A stretch of 40,234 nt of DNA from Bordetella parapertussis (lineage in GTDB: Bacteria; Pseudomonadota; Gammaproteobacteria; Burkholderiales; Burkholderiaceae_B): positions 1 through 40,234 of the forward strand of contig CAMDEF010000038.1 in the NCBI GenBank assembly GCA_945895265.1, in the 5' to 3' direction. The notes under the pieces were generated by a model. That model saw nothing but the letters and a program-made list of their open reading frames with translations, was not told the DNA's origin and made no database searches. The position numbers and the translations under genes are program-made. Positions 8,585 to 17,614 of this stretch are shown here, piece after piece. Within the stretch, counting starts at the first letter, position 1. Each line of letters starts with the position of its first letter.

Positions 8585-8680
8585 CTTGCCAGACTTGTTC
8601 AAGCTTTGCTGCGGGCTTAGCTACGGATCTAACTATGGATCTAGCGACTGACTTAGCTAGGAGCCTTTCTGCGAGGTTCG

Positions 8681-9211
8681 CTACGGGCTTTGCTCAGGCA
8701 ACACTTGCGCCGCCGCTTGCTCTGCGAGATCGTGTCCACGCTTAAAAATCAAGGGCGACAACTCATTGAGCGCCTGGGTGTACACCTCGCGCTTAAACTC
8801 GATGACATCATCAAGTGAGACCCAATAAGGGCTCCAGCGCCAAGCATCAAACTCGGGGTGTGGGGTGGCTCGCAAGCACACGTCTGTGTCGCGCCCAAGC
8901 ATACGCAGCAGAAACCAAATCTGCTTTTGTCCCTTGTAGTGCCCGCGTGACTCACGCCGAATAAAGGTATCCGGCACATCGTAACGCAACCACTCGCGCG
9001 TACGTCCCAAAATACGGACATGGTCGGGCAACAGACCGACCTCTTCGTGAAGCTCGCGCAGCATCGCCTGCGATGGGCTTTCGCCCTGATTGATGCCGCC
9101 TTGCGGAAACTGCCAAGCGTGTTCCCGTATGCGCTTGCCCCAAAAGACCTCGTTTTTTTGATTAACGAGGATAATCCCAACATTTGGACGGTAGCCTTCG
9201 CGATCAAGCAT
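8681..9211 (-). CDS. rppH: RNA pyrophosphohydrolase RppH
   Basis: RppH removes pyrophosphate from the 5' triphosphate end of mRNA, which opens the message to RNase E decay. The 176-residue product begins [15 protein letters not shown], the typical RppH start. It carries a complete Nudix box, G-x5-E-x7-REL-x-EE-x-G, at residues 38-60. The chosen ATG (9209-9211) gives this conserved N-terminus; an upstream start at 9232 would add seven residues. It is divergent from proS, with only 86 bp between the starts, a common arrangement in this bacterial group. The C-terminal tail after residue 160 is short and Ala/Glu-rich. Confidence 0.95.
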   Translation of the reverse strand: MLDREGYRPNVGIILVNQKNEVFWGKRIREHAWQFPQGGINQGESPSQAMLRELHEEVGLLPDHVRILGRTREWLRYDVPDTFIRRESRGHYKGQKQIWFLLRMLGRDTDVCLRATPHPEFDAWRWSPYWVSLDDVIEFKREVYTQALNELSPLIFKRGHDLAEQAAAQVLPEQSP

Positions 9212-9297
9212 GGCCACTCCCTGCGAATTCAATACAATGCGAGTGATTATACGTACCTGTTGGGCAATCTGCCCTAATAAAATTTAGCTCCTATCCC

Positions 9298-11031
9298 ATG
9301 CGCGCATCCGCCTTTTATATCAGCACCCTAAAAGAAGCCCCGAACGACGCCGAGATCACGAGCCATCAATTGATGATGCGCTCAGGATTAATACGCAAAC
9401 TGGCCGGCGGCATTTACAGCTACATGCCGTTAGGCTTACGTGTCATACGTAAGATCGAAAACATTATCCGCGAAGAAATGAACGCCGCGGGGGCGCTCGA
9501 GCTCTTGATGCCGGTGGTGCAACCCGCCGAACTGTGGGTAGAGTCGGGTCGCTGGGAGCAATACGGCCCTGAGCTTTTGCGCATGAAAGACCGCCATGGT
9601 CGAGATTTTGTGTTGCAACCCACCTCTGAAGAAGTCATCACCGACATCGCGCGTAACGAAATTCAAAGCTGGCGACAATTGCCGGTCAACTTTTATCATA
9701 TTCAAACGAAGTTTCGCGACGAACGCCGCCCGCGCTTTGGCGTGATGCGTGGACGCGAATTCACCATGAAAGACGCCTACTCGTTTGATCGCGATGTGGC
9801 TGGTGCTCAAAAAAGCTATCAAATCATGTTCGACGCCTACATGAAGATTTTTCAGCGCATGGGTCTGACCTTCAGAGCCGTCTCGGCCGACACTGGGTCG
9901 ATCGGCGGCTCACAGAGTCACGAGTTTCAGGTAATTGCTGACATCGGTGAAGACTTGATCGTTTATGACCCTGCGTCAGACTACGCTGCCAACATTGAAC
10001 TAGCCGTCGCGCCCTGCCTGCTTGAGCAGCGCTCCGCCCCAAGCGCGGCTCTGAAACTCGAGCCCACTCCGGGTGCGGCCAAATGTGAAGCCGTTGCTCA
10101 ATTACTGGGCGTGTCACTGACACAAACCATTAAATCGATCGTGCTGGCCACCGACCGCAAAGATCAACCTAGCCAAGTTTGGCTTCTGTTATTGCGTGGC
10201 GATCATGAGTTCAATGAAATTAAGACTGGCAAGATCCCAGGCCTGAATCATGGCTTTAGATTTGCCACTGAAACTGAGATCGTTGAGCACTTTGGCTGCA
10301 AACCGGGCTACCTAGGCCCAGTCAAGACAAAACTGCCTGTCAAAGTCATTGCCGACCACACCGTCGCCAAGATGCATGACTTTATCTGTGGCGCCAACCA
10401 AGAAGACGCCCACCTGAGCGGCGTGAACTGGGTACGTGACCTGCCCGAACCAGACTTGGTGACCGACTTACGTAACGTCGTCGCGGGCGACCGCGCGCCC
10501 TCAGGCAACGGCCAACTGGCGATACAACGAGGCATTGAAGTCGGACACGTCTTTTACCTCGGTACAAAATACTCTGAGGCAATGAAGGCGACCTTTCTTG
10601 ACGAAACTGGCAAACCAGCGCTCATGGAGATGGGCTGCTACGGGATTGGGGTCACCCGCTTGGTCGGTGCAGCGATCGAACAAAATCACGATGCCAAAGG
10701 CATTATCTGGCCTCGCGCCCTAGCACCCTTTGAAGTGGTCATTTGCGGGGTCGGTTGGGGCAAGAGCGAAGAGGTGCGCAACGCGTGCGAGTCGATTTAC
10801 GCCTCGCTCAAAGCCCAAGGGGTCGACGTCATTTTGGATGATCGCGACCTGCGCCCCGGCATCATGTTTGCCGAGTGGGAGCTCATTGGCCCGCCCATTA
10901 GAATCACCGTGGGCGATCGCGGCCTGAAAGACGGTGTCGTAGAACTGTTATGCCGCACCGAAACCGACGCGGCTCGCGTGGAATTGGCTGACTGCGTCGC
11001 GCAAACGATCGCTCGTTTGTCGCAGGTTTAA
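9298..11031 (+). CDS. proS: Prolyl-tRNA synthetase ProS
   Basis: This cytoplasmic class II synthetase charges tRNA-Pro. The 577-residue length and order of parts match the bacterial form: catalytic core with TSEEVITD (about 108-115) and motif 2 [17 protein letters not shown] (about 137-153), a central insertion (editing) domain at roughly 225-405, motif 3 [10 protein letters not shown] (about 445-454), and the C-terminal anticodon-binding domain with [11 protein letters not shown]. The start is the ATG at 9298, giving [19 protein letters not shown], the standard N-terminus. It precedes the tol-pal operon by 54 bp, possibly with read-through. Confidence 0.98.
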   Translation: MRASAFYISTLKEAPNDAEITSHQLMMRSGLIRKLAGGIYSYMPLGLRVIRKIENIIREEMNAAGALELLMPVVQPAELWVESGRWEQYGPELLRMKDRHGRDFVLQPTSEEVITDIARNEIQSWRQLPVNFYHIQTKFRDERRPRFGVMRGREFTMKDAYSFDRDVAGAQKSYQIMFDAYMKIFQRMGLTFRAVSADTGSIGGSQSHEFQVIADIGEDLIVYDPASDYAANIELAVAPCLLEQRSAPSAALKLEPTPGAAKCEAVAQLLGVSLTQTIKSIVLATDRKDQPSQVWLLLLRGDHEFNEIKTGKIPGLNHGFRFATETEIVEHFGCKPGYLGPVKTKLPVKVIADHTVAKMHDFICGANQEDAHLSGVNWVRDLPEPDLVTDLRNVVAGDRAPSGNGQLAIQRGIEVGHVFYLGTKYSEAMKATFLDETGKPALMEMGCYGIGVTRLVGAAIEQNHDAKGIIWPRALAPFEVVICGVGWGKSEEVRNACESIYASLKAQGVDVILDDRDLRPGIMFAEWELIGPPIRITVGDRGLKDGVVELLCRTETDAARVELADCVAQTIARLSQV

Positions 11032-11085
11032 CAGCATGGCAACAGGGCGCCAAACGCTGACACGCCATCACAAAGGGGCTTAAAG

Positions 11086-11514
11086 ATGCAACCCCAGCCG
11101 CCCGCGTTTAAACATCGCTTTGCGGTGCGCGTGTACTACGAAGACACCGATATGGGCGGTGTTGTCTTTTACGCAAATTACCTCAAGTTCATGGAACGTG
11201 GTCGCACCGAGTGGCTGCGCGCTGCAGGTATTCACCAATCAGAGCTCGCGGCGCAAGAGCAGCGAGGGTTTATGGTGACCAAGCTTGATATTCGCTACCT
11301 ACAACCCGCGCACCTTGATGACTTGTTACAAATTGAGAGCGAAGTCACACGAATGGGCCGAGCTTCGTTACACTTCCACCAGACGATTTACCGGAATGGT
11401 GAACTTCTGACCCAAAGCAATATCCAAGTGTGTTGTGTAGAAACAGTTAACATGCGGATCGCAGCAATCCCGCAATCGGTGCGTACCAAATTTGCAGTAA
11501 CTATTCAGGAATAA
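11086..11514 (+). CDS. ybgC: Tol-Pal associated acyl-CoA thioesterase YbgC
   Basis: YbgC is a hot-dog fold thioesterase encoded first in most tol-pal operons. The 142-residue product has the catalytic signature YYEDTDMGGVVFYANYL starting at residue 17, with Asp22 as the likely catalytic acid. In Escherichia coli the protein associates with phospholipid synthesis enzymes at the inner membrane; the precise substrate in vivo is uncertain. An AAGGGG ribosome site is seen about 12 bases before the ATG. Its stop codon abuts the tolQ start, so coupling is likely. Confidence 0.94.
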   Translation: MQPQPPAFKHRFAVRVYYEDTDMGGVVFYANYLKFMERGRTEWLRAAGIHQSELAAQEQRGFMVTKLDIRYLQPAHLDDLLQIESEVTRMGRASLHFHQTIYRNGELLTQSNIQVCCVETVNMRIAAIPQSVRTKFAVTIQE

Positions 11515-11517
11515 GTG

Positions 11518-12198
11518 ATGCCAACTACCTCTGACATGTCGATGCTCACGCTGGTCTTAAACGCCAGCATCCCCGTGCAACTGATCATGCTGCTCTTAAT
11601 TGTGGTCTCGGTGGTTTCCTGGACTTTCATTTTTTCGAAACGCGCCACGATTAAAAAATCGTTGGCTCAAACGAGACGGTTTGAAGATGACTTTTGGTCA
11701 GGCGGTGACTTAAACGGCCTTGACCAGTCGGTTGCCGGGCGTTTAAACGAGAGTGGCGCGTTAGCCCGCATCTTTCATGCCGGCATGGAAGAATTCACCA
11801 AGGCGCGCCGCGCCGGTGCTACGCCCGCCGCAACACCAACGCTCGATGGCGCGCGTCGCGCGATGCGTGCCGCCTTTCAGCGCGAGATGGATGAGCTCGA
11901 ATCGCATCTGAACTTCTTAGCCTCTACAGGCTCAGTCAGCCCATATGTTGGCCTGCTAGGTACCGTTTGGGGCATCATGCACGCCTTCGTTGGTCTGGCG
12001 AACGTCCAGCAAGCCACGCTTGCCTCGGTCGCGCCCGGTATCGCCGAGGCGCTGATTGCCACAGCAATTGGTCTGTTTGCCGCAATCCCCGCCGTGGTGG
12101 CCTACAACCGCTACACCCACGACATCGATCGCCTATCGATTCGTTTTGAAACCTTCGTCGACGAGTTCTTGAACATTCTGCAGCGGCAGGTGCGCTAA
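11518..12198 (+). CDS. tolQ: Tol-Pal system proton channel subunit TolQ
   Basis: TolQ forms the inner-membrane proton channel that drives Tol-Pal, the machine that pulls the outer membrane inward during division. The 226-residue product has three membrane segments: about residues 14-36, then a long cytoplasmic loop, then about 130-155 and 165-190. The conserved PYVGLLGTVWGIM and GIAEALIATAIGLFAAIPAV blocks of the MotA/TolQ/ExbB family are present. The ATG at 11518 is preferred; a GTG immediately before it (11515) is also in frame. The last base overlaps the tolR start (12198). Confidence 0.97.
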   Translation: MPTTSDMSMLTLVLNASIPVQLIMLLLIVVSVVSWTFIFSKRATIKKSLAQTRRFEDDFWSGGDLNGLDQSVAGRLNESGALARIFHAGMEEFTKARRAGATPAATPTLDGARRAMRAAFQREMDELESHLNFLASTGSVSPYVGLLGTVWGIMHAFVGLANVQQATLASVAPGIAEALIATAIGLFAAIPAVVAYNRYTHDIDRLSIRFETFVDEFLNILQRQVR

Positions 12199-12668
12199 TG
12201 TCATCGGTACGCTCTAGTTCTGGGCGCCCAGGTCGTCGCCTCAAAAACGAGATTAACGTTGTGCCGTATATCGACGTGATGCTCGTATTGTTGGTGATTT
12301 TTATGGTCACGGCACCTCTAATCACACCCGGCGTGATCGAACTACCCTCTGTCGGACAAGCGGCCAATGTCCCCATGACACCGATTGAGATTCAAATTAC
12401 AGAAGACAGCAAGGTATCTTGGCGCAAACGCGAGTCCGGTCAAACCTTCAAACCGGTCGAGCGCAACGCGTTAGCCCAAACCATCCTGTCTGAACTGAAA
12501 CCCGATCAGCCGGTCGTCATCGGCGCTGATGGCAAAGTCCCTTACGACGTTGTCATGAAAGTCATGGAAGATCTGCGCAAAAACGGAGTGACAAAACTCG
12601 GTTTGTTAGTCGATCAAAAAGGCAATACAGCACCTGCGTCGAATAATGCCAAGCCAGTAAAGCGTTAA
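12198..12668 (+). CDS. tolR: Tol-Pal system subunit TolR
   Basis: TolR couples proton flow through TolQ to TolA. The 156-residue product has a single N-terminal membrane helix (about residues 26-45). It includes VVPYIDVMLVLLVIFMVTAP, in which the Asp is the essential proton-pathway residue of the ExbD/TolR family. The periplasmic domain follows, ending with a basic tail. It starts one base inside the end of tolQ. Length and motif are typical. Confidence 0.97.
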   Translation: MSSVRSSSGRPGRRLKNEINVVPYIDVMLVLLVIFMVTAPLITPGVIELPSVGQAANVPMTPIEIQITEDSKVSWRKRESGQTFKPVERNALAQTILSELKPDQPVVIGADGKVPYDVVMKVMEDLRKNGVTKLGLLVDQKGNTAPASNNAKPVKR

Positions 12669-12708
12669 CTTACGTTATGTCGAACTCGCCTAAACGCCTC
12701 TCGCCTTG

Positions 12709-13890
12709 ATGCCGCCTCGCCACCCAAAAATGGTACGCGGTCCGTTCCTGCCTCCACGGCAGGCGATGAATCTGCGTGCGCTCGGCTTGGCGCTGCTCTC
12801 CCATTTGATCTTAGTGTTAATGCTTGTGCTCGGACTTGACTGGAAAACCGAAGCGAACGGACCACTAGAAATTATGCTTGTGGCCGACGGCAACAGCCCT
12901 GTCAGTCCACCGCCCCAAGCCAAGCCCCCAGAACCCTCGCCAAAACCTGAGCCTGCCCCTGAGCCTGCCCCTGCGCCAAAGCCTGAGCCCACGCCCGAAC
13001 CCTCGCCCCCACCACCGCCTGCGCCGCCCCCTCCGGTTGCCCCAACGGCTGCGCCAACGCCTCAGGTTGATCCAGAGATTGCCCTCGAACAAGAGGCTAA
13101 ACGCCGACGCGAACAAGAGAGGCTTGAGCGCGAAATGGCGGCCAAAGAGGCGGCCGACAAACGCGCAGCCGAAGAGGCCATCAAAGAAAAAGAGCGCATC
13201 AAAAAAGAAGTTGAAATTGCCAAGATAAAAGAAGCAGAGCGGCTTGAGCAACGCCGTCGCGATGCCGAGCGCGCAGAGGCCGACAAAAAGGCAAAAGAAG
13301 AGGCTGCTAAAAAGCTCGTCGCAGAAAAACTAGCTACTGAGAAGAAAGAGAACGAAGAGGCTGAGAAAAAAGTAAAAGAAGAGGCTGCTAAAAAGGCAAA
13401 AGAAGAGGCTGCTAAAAAGGCAAAAGAAGACGCTGCTAAAAAGGCAAAAGAAGACGCTGCCAAAGTTGCTGCTGCTGAGAAAAAAGCGAAAGAAGAGGCC
13501 GCTCAACGTGCAGCCAAAGATCAGGCTTTGAAGGATATGATGCGCGGCGACGCCCTGAGCGCAGCGGGTCTGCCGGGCGGGACCGCTGACCGCAATCAGG
13601 CCGGTGGCGGTCGAGATGACGGCTACGGCGCGAAGGTACGGGCTTGCGTGCAGCCGGGCGTGTCCTTTCCGCCGCCGCCTCGTGGCGCTGGCGGGAACCC
13701 AGCTGCGCAATACAGTATTAGCTTGAAGCCCGACGGGCAAATTGCCGATGTCAGACTGACAAAATCATCGGGTAACATCAACTTTGACCGCGCGGTCGAG
13801 ACAGGCATCCGGCGCTGCAATCCCTTCCCGCGTCCGCCCTCGGGAAACTACCCCCGTTCTCTCACCGTCAATTACAATATGTATGATTGA
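12709..13890 (+). CDS. tolA: Tol-Pal system protein TolA
   Basis: TolA spans the periplasm and links the TolQR motor to TolB and Pal. The 393-residue product has a membrane helix at about residues 23-44. A Pro-rich stretch (about 64-115) is followed by a very long charged Ala/Lys/Glu helix (about 125-280) and a C-terminal globular domain. The latter has the SLKPDGQIADVRLTKSSG pattern of TolA/TonB C-termini and a conserved Cys pair (CVQP and RRCNP). The helix includes exact 24-bp DNA repeats encoding AAKKAKE(E/D) near 13386-13457, which could expand or contract. The ATG at 12709 is preceded by a TTG (12706), and overlaps the TGA of a 10-codon frame opening at ATG 12677. Confidence 0.95.
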   Translation: MPPRHPKMVRGPFLPPRQAMNLRALGLALLSHLILVLMLVLGLDWKTEANGPLEIMLVADGNSPVSPPPQAKPPEPSPKPEPAPEPAPAPKPEPTPEPSPPPPPAPPPPVAPTAAPTPQVDPEIALEQEAKRRREQERLEREMAAKEAADKRAAEEAIKEKERIKKEVEIAKIKEAERLEQRRRDAERAEADKKAKEEAAKKLVAEKLATEKKENEEAEKKVKEEAAKKAKEEAAKKAKEDAAKKAKEDAAKVAAAEKKAKEEAAQRAAKDQALKDMMRGDALSAAGLPGGTADRNQAGGGRDDGYGAKVRACVQPGVSFPPPPRGAGGNPAAQYSISLKPDGQIADVRLTKSSGNINFDRAVETGIRRCNPFPRPPSGNYPRSLTVNYNMYD

Positions 13891-13907
13891 TAGGAGCCTG
13901 CAACCAT

Positions 13908-15239
13908 ATGACGTTTAATCGACTCTACCCCGCACTAACAGCCTGCAAAAAGTCAGGCACGATCCTGTCCGGCTGGCTACTGGCCTGCCTAGTCACTACG
14001 CTCGCCCTATTTTTTGCAGGTGCGGCGCAGGCGCAGTTACGCGTCGATATCTCGGGCACCGGGGCGCAACAGTACCCCGTCGCGATCGCAGACTTTAGTG
14101 GCGATGCCGCAGGCAACCAGATCGCCGAAATTATCCGCGCCGACCTAACTCGCTCGGGCCAGTTCAGGCTCATCGCTACAACGGGGTCAACACTTAACGT
14201 TGATTCAGCGATCGCGTTCGACGAGTGGCGTACTCGAGGTGCTGACTTTATTGCTTACGGCTCGGTCCTTCGCCTGCCAGATGGTCGTTTTGAGGTCAAG
14301 TACCGCCTTGGCGACACGGTGAAACGCGGCCCACTTGATGGCTTTACGGTGTCAGGCACCGAAAAAGAATTGCGGCGCATGTCTCATCAAATCGCCGATC
14401 GTATTTACGAAAAAATCACTGGGATTAAAGGTGTATTTGCGACCCGTATTGCCTACGTCTTAAAGCAGGGTAAAACCTACGAATTGCAAATTGCAGATGC
14501 CGACGGGCAAAACCCTCAGGTGGCCTTGCGCTCGCGCGAACCGATTATTTCGCCAGCCTGGTCACCCGATGGCGCCCGACTGGCCTACGTGAGTTTTGAG
14601 TCTGGCAAACCGGTGGTGTACGTGCATCATCTCACCACCAGCAAGCGTGCGCCGGTGGCCAATTACAAGGGCAACAACTCAGCGCCAGCTTGGTCACCCG
14701 ATGGCAATACGCTAGCCGTAGTGCTGACCCGCGATGGTTTATCGCAAATCTACACACTCGGTGCCAATGACGGCTCTAATCTGCGTCGCGTCACCCGCTC
14801 GCCCTTGATTGATACTGAACCGGTCTTTTCACCTGATGGTCGGTCAATTTTCTTCACGAGCGATCGCAGCGGTAGCCCACAAATTTATCAAACTGGCCTC
14901 GATGGCGGTGAGCCGCGCCGCATCTCATTCAACGGCGGTTACAATATCTCACCTCGAATTTCTCCGGATGGCAAAACCTTGCTGACTGTTACTCGTCGAG
15001 ACGGCGCGTATCGTATCGCCTCACTTAACTTGGCCACGGGCGCAGAGTCCCTTCTGACCGACGGGCGAGATGATCAGTCTCCAAGTTTCGCTCCTAACGG
15101 AATGCAGGTGCTATATGCCGCAGTTCAGGGTGGTAGAAGCGTATTAGCCGGGGTATCTAGTGATGGTCGCGTTCGTCAAACGCTGTCCGTCCTGAACGGC
15201 GAAATACGCGAACCCACCTGGGGCCCCTTTTCTCAATAA
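13908..15239 (+). CDS. tolB: Tol-Pal system periplasmic protein TolB
   Basis: TolB is a periplasmic beta-propeller that binds Pal and TolA alternately. The 443-residue product begins with a signal peptide (hydrophobic core about residues 20-38, cleavage likely after AQA). It then has an N-terminal alpha/beta domain and a six-bladed propeller marked by repeats such as AWSPDGARLAYVS, AWSPDGNTLAVV, VFSPDGRSIFFTSD and RISPDGKTLLTV. The start used is the ATG at 13908 with TAGGAG 12 bases upstream; an in-frame TTG at 13887 overlaps the tolA stop but has no advantage. Pal follows after 29 bases. Confidence 0.97.
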   Translation: MTFNRLYPALTACKKSGTILSGWLLACLVTTLALFFAGAAQAQLRVDISGTGAQQYPVAIADFSGDAAGNQIAEIIRADLTRSGQFRLIATTGSTLNVDSAIAFDEWRTRGADFIAYGSVLRLPDGRFEVKYRLGDTVKRGPLDGFTVSGTEKELRRMSHQIADRIYEKITGIKGVFATRIAYVLKQGKTYELQIADADGQNPQVALRSREPIISPAWSPDGARLAYVSFESGKPVVYVHHLTTSKRAPVANYKGNNSAPAWSPDGNTLAVVLTRDGLSQIYTLGANDGSNLRRVTRSPLIDTEPVFSPDGRSIFFTSDRSGSPQIYQTGLDGGEPRRISFNGGYNISPRISPDGKTLLTVTRRDGAYRIASLNLATGAESLLTDGRDDQSPSFAPNGMQVLYAAVQGGRSVLAGVSSDGRVRQTLSVLNGEIREPTWGPFSQ

Positions 15240-15268
15240 CCGTTGAATTTCCTCTTAAAGGATACATC

Positions 15269-15748
15269 ATGTCGCGCATCGCAAAAGCTCTAACCACCGC
15301 CGCCTTAGCTGTTAGTTTGGCCGCTTGTAGCTCGGTTTCTCTTGACGATAAAGCTGGGGCGGGTGGTGCAGACGGCTCTGGCATTCTCGATCCATTTAAC
15401 CCACAAAGCATTTTGGCAAAACAGCGCTCGGTTTACTTTGATTTCAATAGCTACACAGTTAGCGAGCAGTACCGCAGCCTGGTTGAAACTCACGGCAAAT
15501 ACTTGGTGAGCACGCCTCAACAACGCGTGGTGATTGAGGGTAATACCGATGCCCGCGGCGGTTCTGAATACAACTTGGCACTCGGTCAACGCCGTGCCGA
15601 GGCTGTGCGCCGTATGCTGACCTTGCTGGGTGTTTCAGACACTCAAGTTGAAACCATCAGCTTGGGCAAAGAAAAGCCCAAAGCCTTGGGCAACACTGAC
15701 GCCGATTACGCTGAAAATCGTCGTGCAGATTTCAACTATAAGCGTTAA
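15269..15748 (+). CDS. pal: Peptidoglycan-associated lipoprotein Pal
   Basis: Pal is an outer-membrane lipoprotein that holds peptidoglycan through its OmpA-like domain. The 159-residue product has a lipoprotein signal with lipobox LAAC, lipidated Cys20, and the next residue Ser, which fits outer-membrane sorting. The OmpA-like domain covers about residues 50-155 and contains the peptidoglycan-binding block NTDARGGSEYNLALGQRRA. AAAGGA lies just upstream of the ATG. It would be lipidated by the Lgt encoded at 3218-3997. A terminator-like hairpin follows before cpoB. Confidence 0.98.
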   Translation: MSRIAKALTTAALAVSLAACSSVSLDDKAGAGGADGSGILDPFNPQSILAKQRSVYFDFNSYTVSEQYRSLVETHGKYLVSTPQQRVVIEGNTDARGGSEYNLALGQRRAEAVRRMLTLLGVSDTQVETISLGKEKPKALGNTDADYAENRRADFNYKR

Positions 15749-15772
15749 GCTTAAGTGCTGTGATCTGAACTA

Positions 15773-15804
15773 AACAGGGCGGCTCACTGGCCGCCTTGTT
15801 TTTT
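15773..15804 (+). terminator. Intercistronic terminator or attenuator between pal and cpoB
   Basis: AACAGGGCGGC (15773-15783) pairs with GCCGCCTTGTT (15790-15800) with one G-T pair and a 6-base loop, followed by TTTT. It lies inside the tol operon, 25 bases after the pal stop and just before the cpoB start. It would lower cpoB expression relative to pal if transcription only partly reads through. Confidence 0.75.
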
Positions 15805-15816
15805 CAACGGGATATT

Positions 15817-16506
15817 ATGTCTATGACAACCACCTCTAAGCGAGTACTGGGTACTGGGTTGCTTTTGATTAGCTGCCTGGTCAGCAGTCAGCCGAGCTTT
15901 GCCTTCGCCGACGATGATGCCCGCAAGGCGATTGTTGAGCTGCGTCAACAAATTAGAACGCTCACCGAAGCTAACCAACGTGCTCGGATTCAGCTCGCGG
16001 ATCAAATCGAAGCGCTCGAGCAAGAAGTGATGCGCCTGCGCGGCGATATGGAACAACTCGGACGTCCAAGCTCTGGCCTAGGGTCACCCGGAGGCACGTC
16101 TGGCGCCCGTGCGCCCGATGTCAAGTCTGCTGACCCTCGCGAGCAATCTGCCTTTGATCAGTCGATTGAGAGCTTTCGTAAAGCTCAATACAAAGAGGCT
16201 ATAGAGAACCTAACTGCATTTTTGACGCTCTATCCTGACAGTAGACTCACGCCTACCGCGCAGTTTTACCTAGGCAGTAGTCGTTATGCTTCAAAAGACT
16301 TCAGGGGTGCGATCGCTACACTTGATGCAATGGTAAAAAGGTACCCAAGAGAAACTCGCGCGCCTGATGCATTGCTATTGATTGCAGGCTGCCAAGTTGA
16401 ACTGAACAATCGCCCTGCCGCCAAAGCTACGTTGCAGCGTATCGTTCAAGAATACAAAGGTACGCCAGCTGCTGAAACGGCCGCCAAACGGATCCCATTA
16501 CTCTAA
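15817..16506 (+). CDS. cpoB: Cell division coordinator CpoB (YbgF)
   Basis: CpoB is a periplasmic protein that links Tol-Pal constriction with peptidoglycan synthesis at the septum. The 229-residue product has a Sec signal (about residues 8-29), a trimerising coiled coil (about 35-80, with REL..RTLTEANQRA and repeated Leu/Gln heptads), a Gly/Ser/Pro linker, and a C-terminal TPR domain (about 105-225) of three repeats such as FRKAQYKEAIENLTAFLTLY. The ATG at 15817 gives a clean signal peptide; the longer reading from 15796 starts at TTG inside the terminator. It is the last gene of the operon. Confidence 0.94.
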   Translation: MSMTTTSKRVLGTGLLLISCLVSSQPSFAFADDDARKAIVELRQQIRTLTEANQRARIQLADQIEALEQEVMRLRGDMEQLGRPSSGLGSPGGTSGARAPDVKSADPREQSAFDQSIESFRKAQYKEAIENLTAFLTLYPDSRLTPTAQFYLGSSRYASKDFRGAIATLDAMVKRYPRETRAPDALLLIAGCQVELNNRPAAKATLQRIVQEYKGTPAAETAAKRIPLL

Positions 16507-16603
16507 GGCGCACAACAGACTAGCTGGTTCGAGTTCAAGTATCGAAGCCTTGAATCGGTTCAGCCGCGAACCCGACCCATTTAGAGGGCGGCCAAAGAGC
16601 GCC

Positions 16604-17512
16604 TTATGCCGACGTCAATAACAGGCAAGCCACGCCCACCACAATCAGTACGGTTCCAACAACTTCTTGACGCGTGCTTTTACTTGCAAACACACGCCAA
16701 GACAGCAGTTGCGCAAACAAAACTTCTACTAAGCCCAAGGTGCGCACATTAGCGGCTGCAGTCAAAGCAAAACCCAGAAACCAGCCCTCTGAGGCCGAGG
16801 CACCAAGCAAACCACCCCATATAGAGATTCGCCAGGCGTGCAGGCAACGCACCCAAGCTTCGTAATGAAAAATCATCATCCAGGCAGCCAGCAACAGTGT
16901 TTGCACACCCAGCCCACAAGCAAGTGTTAGCGAAGCACGCATCAAAAAATGGCCATCGCCTAGCGCTAGGATGCCACCTCTGAACGTGACTGCGGCAATC
17001 GCAAAGCAAGCACCGGCCAACAGCCCCAACACGGCAGGCTGCCATGCAGAGCCCTCTTGAGGGCCGCTGACAGGCTTACGCGCCATGATGGTGACGCCAG
17101 TTGTGGCGACAATAATCGCAGCCATTGCAAGCCATGAAATCGTATCGCCCAAGACAACCAAGCCAAAAACCGCTACCTGAACAGGCTCGGTTTTAGTCCA
17201 GGCAGTCACCACCACAAACGCGCGCTGACGCATTGCCGCAAGCATCAAGGCAGTTGCTGCGATCTGCGATACCGCCCCGGCGGCGACAAACAGGGCAAAA
17301 CTCAGATCCATCGATGGAAACGTTGACCCCGTTGCATAAAGAGCAATAGCGGCAAACAGTGCGGCAAACGGAAAGCCATACAAGAAGCGTACCTGCGTGG
17401 CACCAAGCGTGCCAAGCTTTTCGGTCAGGCTGCGCTGAATGGCATTACGCCCAGCCTGAGCCGCAGCCGCAAAAATCGAAGCGGGAATCCATAACCAAGT
17501 CCAATCTTGCAC
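16604..17512 (-). CDS. DMT/EamA-family permease
   Basis: This is a predicted inner-membrane transporter of the drug/metabolite superfamily, with about ten hydrophobic segments and two EamA-like halves. The start chosen is a GTG at 17510-17512 with GGAG six bases upstream, giving 302 residues, the usual family length, and a start close to the first membrane helix. A longer reading from an ATG at 17608 adds 32 non-hydrophobic residues and cannot be excluded; it would leave only 6 bp to the upstream dehydrogenase gene. The substrate is unknown. Being co-oriented with the dehydrogenase, it may import or export that enzyme's substrate or product. Confidence 0.82.
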   Translation of the reverse strand: MQDWTWLWIPASIFAAAAQAGRNAIQRSLTEKLGTLGATQVRFLYGFPFAALFAAIALYATGSTFPSMDLSFALFVAAGAVSQIAATALMLAAMRQRAFVVVTAWTKTEPVQVAVFGLVVLGDTISWLAMAAIIVATTGVTIMARKPVSGPQEGSAWQPAVLGLLAGACFAIAAVTFRGGILALGDGHFLMRASLTLACGLGVQTLLLAAWMMIFHYEAWVRCLHAWRISIWGGLLGASASEGWFLGFALTAAANVRTLGLVEVLFAQLLSWRVFASKSTRQEVVGTVLIVVGVACLLLTSA

Positions 17513-17614
17513 AAGTGTCTCCAGTGAGGGTTTAGCGGCTATCGAGAGCGCCAATTCGCTCGCAGCGTCAGCACGGCCCGCATACACGCAGGTGGTAACA
17601 GTTTGCATACGACA

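Noticed and set aside
12865..13463. Long open frames antisense to and in other frames of tolA
   Set aside because: They are products of the repetitive Pro- and Ala/Lys/Glu-rich tolA codons; no start context or family features.
16507..16603. Possible tRNA after cpoB (words GGTTCGAGTTC and GCGAACCCGA)
   Set aside because: No acceptor or anticodon stem could be built around these words; they do not form a cloverleaf.
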